Positions 26,501 to 36,857 of a DNA stretch of 43,262 nucleotides are shown here, piece by piece (the first letter of the stretch is position 1; each line of letters starts with the position of its first letter). The translations under genes were made by a program, and so were the position numbers. Origin of the DNA: Ileibacterium valens. Its GTDB lineage: Bacteria; Bacillota_I; Bacilli_A; Erysipelotrichales; Erysipelotrichaceae. The notes under the pieces are model-generated. The model saw only the letters and a program-made list of their open reading frames with translations, was not told the origin of the DNA and did not search any database. Location: NCBI RefSeq assembly GCF_001945525.1, contig NZ_MPJW01000132.1, positions 1-43,262 on the forward strand. The letters are read 5' to 3'.

Positions 26501-27125
26501 ATGGGCTTACGATATCGGTTACGGCGGACTTGACCATGTACTGGCCAACAACGTAAACGTAAACGTACTCGTACTGGATACTGAAGTTTACTCCAACACT
26601 GGTGGACAGGCTTCTAAATCTACTCCACGTTCTTCTGTAGCTAAATTTGCTGCTGGCGGTAAATCCACTGCGAAGAAAGATCTTGGACAGATCGCTATGA
26701 CTTATGGTCATGTATATGTTGCTTCTGTCTGCATGGGTGCTGATAAAGCTCAGACTCTGAAAGCATTCCAGGAAGCTGAAGCTTATGATGGACCATCCTT
26801 AATCATCGCTTACTCTCCATGTGCTGAACACGGAATTAAGGGCGGATTAGGAAACCATCAGCAGGTTCAGAGAGATGCCGTAGCTTGTGGTTATGTTGAT
26901 CTGTATCGCTATAACCCAGACAACAAGGAACACCCTCTGACTATCGACAGCAAGAAGGAACCTGATTACTCCAAGATGAAAGACTTCATGCTTAAAGAAG
27001 CTCGCTACGCTCAGCTTGCAAAACTGAAAGGCGAAGAAGAGGCCGAAGCTATGTTTGCTAAGGCAGCTGCTGATGCCAAGAAACGTCGCGACAGACTGAA
27101 AGCAATCGAAAAAGAAGGTCTTTAA
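23592..27125 (+). CDS. nifJ: Pyruvate:ferredoxin (flavodoxin) oxidoreductase, single chain
   Basis: Oxidises pyruvate to acetyl-CoA and CO2 and reduces ferredoxin, the central step of anaerobic fermentation. The 1177 residues carry all fused domains: pyruvate-binding domain I with YPITPSSPMAE, domain II, the two-cluster ferredoxin domain with CIQCGFCSFVCPH (about residues 694-706) and CVGCGLCASECPG (about 751-763), then CPGCGE (about 820) and GCSSIYCG for the proximal cluster, and the thiamine diphosphate motif GGDGWAYDIG with the later VYSNTGGQ (about 967-1006). The ATG at 23592 follows GAAGGAGG; a frame open further upstream to 23388 crosses the promoter. Codon use is visibly more uniform than in neighbours (GCT, GTT, AAC and CTG favoured), consistent with very high expression. 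Confidence 0.98.
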   Translation: MAEKAKTFQSMDGNTAAAHNAYALTELSCIYPITPSSPMAEQMDAWASQGRKNAFDEVVKIAELQSEAGASGAVHGAAQAGVLPTTFTASQGLLLMIPNIYKWVGENLPVVLHVAARSLASRSLNIFGDHSDVYAIRQTGVPMLASHSVQEVMDLAGVAHLSAIKAHTPFVHFFDGFRTSHEVDKIEVFDVDKYKDLIDYEALAEFKKNAMQPHTNPVTRGANENDDIFFQGVEARNAHYDNVPDIVADYMKKISEITGRHYAPFTYYGDPEAEDVIVAMGSVTETAQEAIDRLNAEGKKVGMVKVHLFRPFSTKYLLDVLPETVKKVAVLDRSKEGGSLGEPLYLDVLTALKDKDIKVVGGRYGLGSHDTAPKHIKAVFDNLELEEPKNGFTIGIVDDVTNTSLPFDDSFVIDDGKTTECLFWGLGSDGTVSANKSSIKIIGDNTDMYAQGYYAYDSKKAGGVTRSHLRFGSNPIHKTYYINNADFISVSLDSYMFKYDLANNLKKGGTFLLNTSFDKDEIVKHMPNRLKKELADKEAKFYIIDANKIASEIGMGRRTNTILQSAFFALNPQILPYEEAVDLMKKAAKKSYGKKGDEVVQLNYKAIDMGKDGLVEVEVDKNWSNLPVSELRKPTGDAYWDEYAARINGLDGYNMPVSSFVKNGVLDGTMQNNIAFKEKRTIAVNVPEWNPDNCIQCGFCSFVCPHATIRIFALTEEEIKDAPMEFKTLPLMGDKSGKNLRFRVQVSPSNCVGCGLCASECPGKKGNKALKMVDVNSQLYLDPLADYLYKETEYKTGLFPKTTVKGSQFQMPYFEVPGSCPGCGETPYYRLASQLFGKDMQIANATGCSSIYCGANPSSPFVKDKDGNGTAWANSLFEDNAEFGYGMALANNLSQAKIYRIMEDNLDKVIPELKAKFEEYLAAGNDREKQRALEPEIKKLVAEADVNEDVKTLLQEDLVSKSNWIIGGDGWAYDIGYGGLDHVLANNVNVNVLVLDTEVYSNTGGQASKSTPRSSVAKFAAGGKSTAKKDLGQIAMTYGHVYVASVCMGADKAQTLKAFQEAEAYDGPSLIIAYSPCAEHGIKGGLGNHQQVQRDAVACGYVDLYRYNPDNKEHPLTIDSKKEPDYSKMKDFMLKEARYAQLAKLKGEEEAEAMFAKAAADAKKRRDRLKAIEKEGL

Positions 27126-27194
27126 TCGACAAATAAATGAACGGTTAGAATGATTTAGGTTGTTCTAAACTTTCAAGATCATAGATGATCAATT

Positions 27195-27227
27195 GCACTC
27201 TCATAGAAATTATGAGAGTGCTTTTTT
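27195..27227 (+). terminator. Intrinsic terminator of the PFOR gene
   Basis: GCACTCTCATA (27195-27205) pairs with TATGAGAGTGC (27211-27221) and is followed by six T. Confidence 0.92.
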
Positions 27228-27257
27228 ATGTTTTAAGCAATGCTGTTTGTGACAAAC

Positions 27258-27286
27258 AAAAAAGGTCTCCGAGTAGAGACCTTTTT
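27258..27286 (+). terminator. Second, back-up terminator
   Basis: AAAAAAGGTCTC (27258-27269) and GAGACCTTTTT (27276-27286) form a perfect stem. Together with the previous hairpin it gives tandem termination behind a highly expressed gene. Confidence 0.85.
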
Positions 27287-27438
27287 GCGCGTACAAGTTC
27301 CGTAGAATCCTTGTCGCTCTTGGTAAACAGATAATAACCTACCCAAATAAAATATTCAATGAGTGGATTGAGTATGTATGGTTTCGTTAGTTGTTGGAGA
27401 GACAAATTAAATTCAAAATAACAAAAGATTTTCTATTA

Positions 27439-27466
27439 AAAAGGGCATTCTCAGATCGAGAATGCC
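27439..27466 (-). terminator. Intrinsic terminator of the serine hydrolase gene
   Basis: GGCATTCTC (27444-27452) and GAGAATGCC (27458-27466) pair perfectly. On the minus strand they are followed by CTTTTTAA, so the direction fits the gene that ends at 27548. Confidence 0.75.
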
Positions 27467-27547
27467 TTTCGTGGTCTAACTATCTTTCAATTGATAAAGG
27501 GAGCTGTTTTCCTGCTGAACAGTGATTGTTTTATGGACTCTGATCAG

Positions 27548-28834
27548 TCAGGCAGGAGCGGCTTGATTATCAGATTGCTGGTTGTTGTTCTGAGAATCGG
27601 ATTGGTTTTCATCCTTTTTCTCGTCTTTCTGGAATGCATCATAAACACTGCCGCCCGTCCAGCTCGAAGTTGCATAAGGCGCTAACGCAGATTCTTTATA
27701 AGCCATATTGGATTTTTCCAGATTGCCTTCAAGCTGAGCTGGATCATAGAATCCGCTGTTGTATTTATTCAAAAAGTAGTTGTAGCAGATCAGACCGATG
27801 TCTCCGATGACTTCTTCACCTTTTTTAGCATCTATTGATGAATAAACTGACACAGAGTAGGGGAATTCACCAGGCATCAGACCAATCGCATTACGGACTT
27901 CTTCGATATTCCCGATTTTCTGGATATAGCCCAGCTGTGCAGATCGATTCAGGAAATTACCTTGAATAGCACAATAAAGCCAGTACTTGAGCTCATCAAA
28001 TGTTCCTGGATGATTCCACATATAGTTCACAAGATTCATTGTGTAATGAGGATTCAAAACATTCTGAGAGCTTGTAAATTCCTTATCCTGCAAGGTATCA
28101 GAATATTTCAGAGCCTGTGTTTTATATGCTGTATAGCCGCCCAGGTTTTCGAACAGGATATGTCCGGCAATATTATCTGAATACAAAGCGGCTCCTTCCA
28201 GAAGTTCAGATAATGGGATTCGATCTCCCAGACGATATTTACGTCCGATTGGCTGATCCGGATTTTCGGTATCTTCCTTTTCGAGCATTCGTTCTGTCAG
28301 TTCAAAGGTATCATCCATTTTTGCGGATCCATCCTGAACTTTTTCATACCAGAGCATAGAGAGTGGAAGTTTATACGTTGAAGCGGCAGTATAATTCTGA
28401 TGAGCATTGTCGCTTTCGGTATATGCATTAGTTGTCAGGTCCTGAACTGCCCATGCAATTTTAGAAGAATCAATCTGGTTTTCAGTCAGATAGGCATTGA
28501 TTTGATCCTTCAGATCACTGAGCTGGTTGTTAAACATGAAAGTCTGAATATCAGAACGCAGATGCTTCAAGTTCTTCATAGTCATCACATCCTGAATCTC
28601 TGCTCTCAGCGAATAGAGATCAATGAATGGAAGCTCTTCACCCGATTCAAGAACAATGGGTTTGCGGCCATTGAGCTTATAGTCGACAAAAGAATAGGCC
28701 TTATAGCCACCATATACGAGTGCTCCTGCAAGAGTTAAAGCGCAAACTCCGACAACCGCAAGTCTTTTATAATTAATGCGCCTGGAACGTTTTCGTTTAG
28801 ATCCGGTGCTGTTTTTGCTGTGTTTCGTACCCAT
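27548..28834 (-). CDS. Membrane-anchored beta-lactamase-fold serine hydrolase
   Basis: Extracellular serine hydrolase of the class A beta-lactamase/penicillin-binding superfamily, 428 residues. A basic N-terminus and one membrane segment (about residues 25-45) anchor it. A coiled linker leads to the catalytic domain with STYK (152-155, SxxK) and YSDN (218-221, SDN). In place of the third KTG box the sequence reads KIG (306-308). The C-terminal 35 residues are a disordered Asn/Gln/Asp tail. It could act on peptidoglycan or be a non-lactamase hydrolase; resistance should not be assumed. No ribosome site is visible before the ATG at 28834. The next gene upstream is divergent. Confidence 0.85.
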   Translation of the reverse strand: MGTKHSKNSTGSKRKRSRRINYKRLAVVGVCALTLAGALVYGGYKAYSFVDYKLNGRKPIVLESGEELPFIDLYSLRAEIQDVMTMKNLKHLRSDIQTFMFNNQLSDLKDQINAYLTENQIDSSKIAWAVQDLTTNAYTESDNAHQNYTAASTYKLPLSMLWYEKVQDGSAKMDDTFELTERMLEKEDTENPDQPIGRKYRLGDRIPLSELLEGAALYSDNIAGHILFENLGGYTAYKTQALKYSDTLQDKEFTSSQNVLNPHYTMNLVNYMWNHPGTFDELKYWLYCAIQGNFLNRSAQLGYIQKIGNIEEVRNAIGLMPGEFPYSVSVYSSIDAKKGEEVIGDIGLICYNYFLNKYNSGFYDPAQLEGNLEKSNMAYKESALAPYATSSWTGGSVYDAFQKDEKKDENQSDSQNNNQQSDNQAAPA

Positions 28835-28914
28835 AAAGTTAATACTAAAATATATTTTTTAAAATGCAATTCAATGCGGCAAAGTTCCAAAAACATAATG
28901 AAATTTGCAAAATG

Positions 28915-29038
28915 TTATCGTGATTGATTAAAATACACCGTTTATGAAACTTTATTGTGATGTTTCAAGGAAGTACACATAATGATGCTCTGTTTGAAAA
29001 AAAAGTTCTTTAAATTTCGATGTATTATCGTGATTGAT
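28915..29038. repeat. Direct repeat pair in the lacZ upstream region, set 1
   Basis: TTATCGTGATTGAT occurs twice without a mismatch, at 28915-28928 and 29025-29038, 110 bases apart. Both copies lie close to the start of the minus-strand hydrolase and 600 bases before lacZ. This is consistent with paired regulator sites. Confidence 0.6.
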
Positions 29039-29301
29039 CCATTTGGGTGTATTTTTTCAATGAATGATCAAAGGAAGATTTTGAAAGATTACATCCATTT
29101 CTTTTGGACGAAACTTGATCTGAATAGCTAAATTAACGATTGACATATAAAACGAAAAATAAACTTTGACAGGAAAGTTCACTACCGATCCATAAATAAA
29201 TCGTTGTATCCTTTGAACCGTATTTGACTTTCGTCATATGTTCGCTTCTTTTTATCTGAGAATGAACGGCCATCCTCTTTTCATCTGGTTCACAAGAATA
29301 G

Positions 29302-29400
29302 TCTTCAACGGTAAACTATAGATTAGTACGACGCTTTTTTGACTGAAGCATTATAAATACTTTGATTTGTTGTCAAAGAAAAATCTTCAACGATTACTAT
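29302..29400. repeat. Direct repeat pair in the lacZ upstream region, set 2
   Basis: TCTTCAACG followed by a short spacer and ACTATAG appears at 29302-29321 and 29384-29402, 82 bases apart. The rest of the 790-base gap (28835-29622) is AT-rich, with two TTGACA hexamers (about 29139 and 29167) that could be -35 elements, but no coding frame. Confidence 0.5.
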
Positions 29401-29592
29401 AGGATTGAATGTTCGAACCGTCATATTTCATTTTAAGATCCGGGCTGATATTTCAAATTTGCTTCGGTCAATGGATAAATCAGGCACTTCAAACGAAATG
29501 AAAAAGAACTTTGAATATTATTTGGATCACAGAAAACTTAAACTTTGAACTAATGCAACTCATTCTCGAACTGTGATAGTTCATGTTCATAA

Positions 29593-32667
<3,075 letters not shown>

Positions 32668-32670
32668 GAA

Positions 32671-32720
32671 GCTCAATGTTTCTTGGTGCAGGTAAGAATT
32701 GAGCAAAAGGAAGCTTTTTT
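32671..32720 (+). terminator. Probable terminator of lacZ
   Basis: GCTCAAT (32671-32677) and ATTGAGC (32698-32704) pair; AAGC and a run of six T follow at 32711-32720. The T run is slightly separated from the stem, so the exact structure is uncertain. Confidence 0.6.
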
Positions 32721-32850
32721 GATTATTTGTCTTCAGAATAAAAAACGAGGTTTGAGGCTAATAGCTACTGACAACTAAGTGATTCATTGTTAAATCGAAT
32801 TTGTTCGAATTAATTGTCCGTATAGCTTGGGCTATTCATATTCAAATTAC

Positions 32851-32887
32851 AGGATCAGGGCTGAACAATCTCTGATCCTCTCTTTTT
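32851..32887 (+). terminator. Intrinsic terminator before the tnpB remnant
   Basis: AGGATCAG (32851-32858) and CTGATCCT (32872-32879) pair perfectly and are followed by CTCTTTTT. The stretch between the lacZ terminator and this hairpin holds no gene. Confidence 0.75.
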
Positions 32888-33019
32888 ATCCTGTTCTCTG
32901 CAAGAAGACCCAGCTTTTGAGCACAGCGAAAGCGGGGGACGAATTGCCTAGTTGGTCTATAAAATCACATGTGAGTTTAGTATTATGTTTGAGGGGATAT
33001 CTAACCAGGGCAAAGGATA

Positions 33020-34098
33020 ATGAACAAAGCTTATAAATTTAGGATCTATCCAGATAAAGAACAAAAAAATTCTCTTTGAGAAAACTTTCGGCTGTGTGAG
33101 GTTCGTTTACAACTATTACCTCGATATAAAGATTCCGCAGTATCAAATGGATCAATCCAGCTTGAACTATACTTGGTATGCTGATGATTTAGCGAAATTA
33201 TTGAAAACTGAAGATTATGCCTTTCTTAAAGAAGTTGACTGCATTGCGCTCAAGCAGTCACTTTACCATTTGGATAATGACTTTCAGGATTTTTTCAGAA
33301 ATCCAGCAATCGGTTTTCCAAAATTTAAATCAAAGAAAGCTAACCTGAAAAGTTGTACAACTCTATGGATCAATGGCAATGTTGCAATCAAAGACGATGT
33401 CATCAGGCTTGCTAAAGTAGGTCTTGTTAAAATCGAGCTGCATTGCCCAATTCCTTCGGATAAACTGAAATCTGTCACGATTAGCCAGAGTCCAAGTGAA
33501 GAATATTATGCAAGTATTTTGTTCGAGTATGAAAATCAAGCACACCAGCAGACGTCTCAAAAATCCATCAATTTGGTTCATTCAATGCCTGAACTATCTA
33601 AGGATCCTGATGGCAAGGAACCAAAATATCCAAGTTATTACTACGAGACTGAAAAGAAACTCAAACGAGAAAAACGGAAACTTTCCCGCATGGTGAAAGG
33701 CTCAAACAACTGGAATAAGCAGCGAATTAAAGTCGATCAAATTCATGAAAAAATGGAAAATCAACGAAAGGATTTTCTGTATAAACAGCCAAGGACTGAT
33801 AGCCAATGACAATGATTGAGGCTGTAAAGAAAATCAGAATAAGAATATTCTGGTTCAGTCTTTGTATTTTGGTCAATCTTTATCAGATAAGAATAGGCAA
33901 ACATTCAGATCTGTTATAGCTGCGGCAATGAGAATAGGGAAAAAATCGTATTTATAAGAGCCTGAGATTGTCCAGAGTATGGTGCTTTCCATAATTGAGA
34001 CATCAAAGCCGGATTCAACATCAGAAACAAAGAGATACGCTAACTCAGTACGCCATTAAGGCAAAATCATAAAACTATGACACATGGAGTTATCCTTT
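33020..34098 (+). pseudogene. Decayed IS605-type tnpB (OrfB)
   Basis: RNA-guided nuclease/transposase-accessory gene of the IS200/IS605 family, now dead. It starts properly at 33020 (AAAGGA upstream; MNKAYKFRIYPDKEQK, the OrfB N-terminal domain) but shifts frame in a run of seven A near 33065. The frame then continues FGCVRFVYNYYLD from about 33090 to 33809, including GFPKFKSKK. It shifts again at about 33790 (GLIANDND), passes SLYFGQSLSD, lacks about 30 residues of the catalytic region, and resumes with CYSCGNEN (33912) and DCPEYGAFHN, where zinc-finger Cys and Trp/Arg codons have become Tyr or stops. No tnpA and no clear element ends were found. A small hairpin (GCTTT/AAAGC at 32913-32933) may belong to the left end. 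Confidence 0.9.
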
Positions 34099-34222
34099 TT
34101 TTTCCATAGGTAAAGAAGTTAGGCATTTACACGATTGTGTATGAGTGTAAACGATTTCTTAAAGAGTTTTTTGCTAAATAATCCTTTCATCGTTCACCTC
34201 ACTCTTTTCTTGAAGTTTCACT

Positions 34223-34251
34223 TTGATACACTGTTAACGGAACTTTTTAAT
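34223..34251 (+). promoter_or_regulatory. Strong promoter of a structured RNA
   Basis: TTGATA (34223-34228) and TTTAAT (34246-34251) are separated by exactly 17 bases, each with five of six consensus bases. Transcription should start near 34258. Confidence 0.6.
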
Positions 34252-34255
34252 TGAA

Positions 34256-34446
34256 AAGCATCCACTTGGGTCGTGCAATCCATTCGGTCTGACTGACTGA
34301 AGAAGGAGTAATCCAGCACCGGGAATATAAGTTTTCTCTTTTTTTCTTCTCTTACCTACTCTACCTTCGCTTATATTCCTGATTTTGAAGACCAGCATCT
34401 AACCAATGCTTACCATATAATGAATGGGAAACCATTCTTTTTTTTT
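34256..34446 (+). ncRNA. Candidate structured RNA or attenuator leader upstream of trhP1
   Basis: About 190 nt between a strong promoter and a strong terminator with no coding frame. Nested pairings can be drawn by eye: AAGCA (34256-34260) with TGCTT (34407-34411), TTGG (34266-34269) with CCAA (34403-34406), GGTCT (34286-34290) with AGACC (34389-34393), and a perfect 10-base stem GGAATATAAG (34322-34331) with CTTATATTCC (34370-34379), capped by a 38-base pyrimidine-rich loop. CCATTC at 34280-34285 can pair with the left arm of the terminator (GAATGG, 34422-34427), an antiterminator-like alternative. It could be a cis-acting attenuator for the U32/proS genes or a stand-alone 6S-like small RNA. 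No known family was recognised. Confidence 0.45.
34422..34446 (+). terminator. Strong intrinsic terminator of the candidate RNA
   Basis: GAATGG (34422-34427) and CCATTC (34432-34437) with a GAAA tetraloop and nine T. It lies 140 bases before the next start codon. Two mutually exclusive small hairpins follow (GGATTG/CAATCC at 34459-34483; ATGAC/GTCAT at 34474-34488). Confidence 0.88.
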
Positions 34447-34588
34447 ATTTAAGACAATGGATTGCCAAGTGTGATGACAATCCGTCATGATAAATCAGGT
34501 TCGCCAGAAACACTGAATTGGAAGAATCATGTCTTCTGATTTTTTGCTGTTTAAATTAGAGATAAGAGACGAACCAGAAAGGAGCCAG

Positions 34589-35506
34589 ATGTTTAGAGTC
34601 AGTGCAAATTCAAAACAGGAACTCGAAAATCTGATAAATGCAAAAAGTGATGGGATAATCCTGGCTCTGCCTGAATTTTCCATCCGTCAAATCAGTTTTC
34701 TCGATCCAGAAGATTTAGAAAATACGGTTCAGAAGATTCATGAACATTCTCTTCTGGCTGCGGTTAATGCGATGAAAATGCTTGAAGAAGATGAAATCGA
34801 AGAAGCCGAAGAATTTTTAAAACTTTGCCAGTCTGCTGGTGTGGATGAAATCTATATTGCAGATGAAGGCTGGATTCAGCTTGCGCGCAAAATGGATCTG
34901 ATTGATCGATTAATCTTTCAGCCGGAGACATTAATGGTCAATAGCTATGATGCAAAGTTTTATCTTGATCAGGGATTGAAATCCGTCAGCATGGCCCATG
35001 AACTCACATTGGATGAAATCCTCTCCTGCGCCAGTGTTGCCGGTCCGATTGAGATTTTAATTCAGGGTTATTATTCCTGGATGTCTTCGAGAAGACCACT
35101 GTTGAGCAATTATTTTGAAGAAATCAAAAGCATGAATGAATCCGATCAGAGTGATCCTGAAGATTTAAAAAACAAGCTTTATGAAAACGAATCTTCAGAT
35201 AATCAGCTGTACTGGATTCAGGAGCAAAAGCGGGCTGGAAAGCTTCCTGTTATTGAAGATTCAAGTGGAACAACCGTATACAGTGATGAACCCATTTGTT
35301 CCTATGATGAAATTTCTTTGTTAAAGGAACATAGAATTAACCGATTTAGGATTGATACTCTCTTTGAAGATGATGAGTATGGTGTCAGACAGCTTGCCTT
35401 ATATCGAAATATTCTGAATCAAAAGCCGATAGAAGAATCGCATAAAAAGGGAAGCGATCATCTGTATTCGATGAAGACTGTGACACGAAAGGATCAGATG
35501 GTATGA
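34589..35506 (+). CDS. trhP1: U32-family protein, TrhP1/YrrN-like tRNA hydroxylation factor
   Basis: Smaller member of the U32 pair that, in B. subtilis (YrrN with YrrO), supports prephenate-dependent 5-hydroxylation of uridine 34 in tRNA. The 305 residues show the U32 TIM-barrel pattern (DGIILALPEF..., AAVNAMKMLEEDE, AGVDEIYIADEGW) but lack the cysteine-rich motif present in the larger partner. I chose the ATG at 34589, preceded by AAAGGAG, because MFRVSANS then aligns with the family's first strand; an ATG at 34529 would add 20 residues. Its stop overlaps the start of the next gene (ATGA), so the two are translationally coupled. The assignment to TrhP1 rests on gene order and size and is less sure than for its partner. 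Confidence 0.72.
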   Translation: MFRVSANSKQELENLINAKSDGIILALPEFSIRQISFLDPEDLENTVQKIHEHSLLAAVNAMKMLEEDEIEEAEEFLKLCQSAGVDEIYIADEGWIQLARKMDLIDRLIFQPETLMVNSYDAKFYLDQGLKSVSMAHELTLDEILSCASVAGPIEILIQGYYSWMSSRRPLLSNYFEEIKSMNESDQSDPEDLKNKLYENESSDNQLYWIQEQKRAGKLPVIEDSSGTTVYSDEPICSYDEISLLKEHRINRFRIDTLFEDDEYGVRQLALYRNILNQKPIEESHKKGSDHLYSMKTVTRKDQMV

Positions 35507-36810
35507 CAAGGAAAAATGTTTATTCATGCCAGTTGAATACCGGTAAACAAGGTACAAGAAAAATCGAGTTGCTGGCCCCGGCGGGAAATCTGGAGAAGGC
35601 TAAAACGGCCATTCGTTATGGAGCGGATGCAGTCTATATCGGAGGAAACCGTTTTTCACTTCGGTCGAGAGCTTCGAATTTTTCTATGGAAGATATTCAG
35701 GAACTCTGTCAGTTTGCAAAAGAATTTGGTGCAAAAGTCCATGTCACGGTCAACATGCTCCCACACCCTGATGATTTTGAAGGATTGAAAGAATATCTTC
35801 TTGAACTGGATGAAGCAGGAATTGATGCAATTATCGCGGCCAGTCCGGCTGTTTTGTCCCTGGCCAGGTCATTGGATGTCGGTTATGAACTTCATGTTTC
35901 TACACAGCATTCAACCACAAATTCCAAATCGATTGAATTCTGGAAAGACCAGAAGATGGATCGCGTCGTACTAGCCAGAGAATGCACTTTAGAACAGGTC
36001 AGTGCAATTGCAAAGAAGCAAATCCTTCCAATTGAAGCATTCATTCATGGAGGAATGTGCATATCTTATTCAGGACGATGCGTATTAAGCAATCATATGA
36101 CCTTACGTGATGCAAACCGTGGAGGCTGTGCCCAAAGCTGCCGCTGGAAATACAGAGTCTTTGATGATCCCAAAAGTGAAACACCAATCTCTCCTGAACA
36201 CCGTCTGTTCAGTATGTCCAGCAGGGATCTGCAGGCAGTGGATTTTGTCGAAGAGATGATAAATAGCGGAGTTTCTTCATTAAAAATTGAAGGACGAATG
36301 AAATCCGCATATTATATTGCTACTGTGGTTTCTGCCTATCGAAGATTGATTGATGAAATCTATGAAAAAGGATTCGCTTCTGATGAATTCAGAAAAGAAA
36401 TCAAAATGGAAATCGCAAAAGCGGAAAACAGACCAACCGGTCCAGGATTCTTTAAAGGAATTCCGGATCGAAAGGTTCAGCTGTACCGGGATCATGATGA
36501 AACAGTAACACAGGAGTATGTTGCTGAAATCATAGAGCGAATAGATGATGAAAAAGTTTTGCTGAGGGTACGAAACAAATTCACACCTTTCAGTCATGCT
36601 GAGGTCTTTGGACCAAATATTAAACCGGCAAGCATATTCATCGAAGAAGTCTATGATGAACAGGGAAATCCAATGGAAGCCTGTTCGCATCCCATGCAGA
36701 TGGTCATGGCCAGATATGATGGTCCGGCGCCTGCTTTTGGAATGATCCGCAAACGCTTAGGCGATGATACAACAACAGGCAGAAATTCTGATTCTAAAGA
36801 ATCAGATTAA
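35503..36810 (+). CDS. trhP2: U32-family protein, TrhP2/YrrO-like tRNA hydroxylation enzyme
   Basis: Peptidase U32-family protein of 435 residues. The barrel starts ELLAPAGNLEKAKTAIRYGADAVYIGG (about residues 23-49). The family signature EAFIHGGMCISYSGRCVLS lies at about 176-194, followed by GGCAQSCRW; these cysteines bind an iron-sulfur cluster in the RNA-hydroxylating members (RlhA, TrhP). A C-terminal beta domain follows. Despite the family name these proteins modify RNA rather than cut peptides: TrhP hydroxylates wobble uridine of tRNA. It overlaps the preceding gene by four bases and precedes proS by 47 bases, giving a translation-related cluster. Confidence 0.88.
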   Translation: MTRKNVYSCQLNTGKQGTRKIELLAPAGNLEKAKTAIRYGADAVYIGGNRFSLRSRASNFSMEDIQELCQFAKEFGAKVHVTVNMLPHPDDFEGLKEYLLELDEAGIDAIIAASPAVLSLARSLDVGYELHVSTQHSTTNSKSIEFWKDQKMDRVVLARECTLEQVSAIAKKQILPIEAFIHGGMCISYSGRCVLSNHMTLRDANRGGCAQSCRWKYRVFDDPKSETPISPEHRLFSMSSRDLQAVDFVEEMINSGVSSLKIEGRMKSAYYIATVVSAYRRLIDEIYEKGFASDEFRKEIKMEIAKAENRPTGPGFFKGIPDRKVQLYRDHDETVTQEYVAEIIERIDDEKVLLRVRNKFTPFSHAEVFGPNIKPASIFIEEVYDEQGNPMEACSHPMQMVMARYDGPAPAFGMIRKRLGDDTTTGRNSDSKESD

Positions 36811-36857
36811 AATGAAAAACAGGAATCTGTAGAAAGGAAGAAGCCAGAAGGCTTAAA

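Noticed and set aside
28915-29402. CRISPR-like array in the lacZ upstream region
   Set aside because: Only two copies of each repeat occur, at 110 and 82 bases, without regular spacers or cas genes.
34256-34446. T-box as the identity of the RNA upstream of trhP1
   Set aside because: No GGTGGTACCGCG-like core is present, so a T-box was dropped in favour of an unassigned structured RNA.
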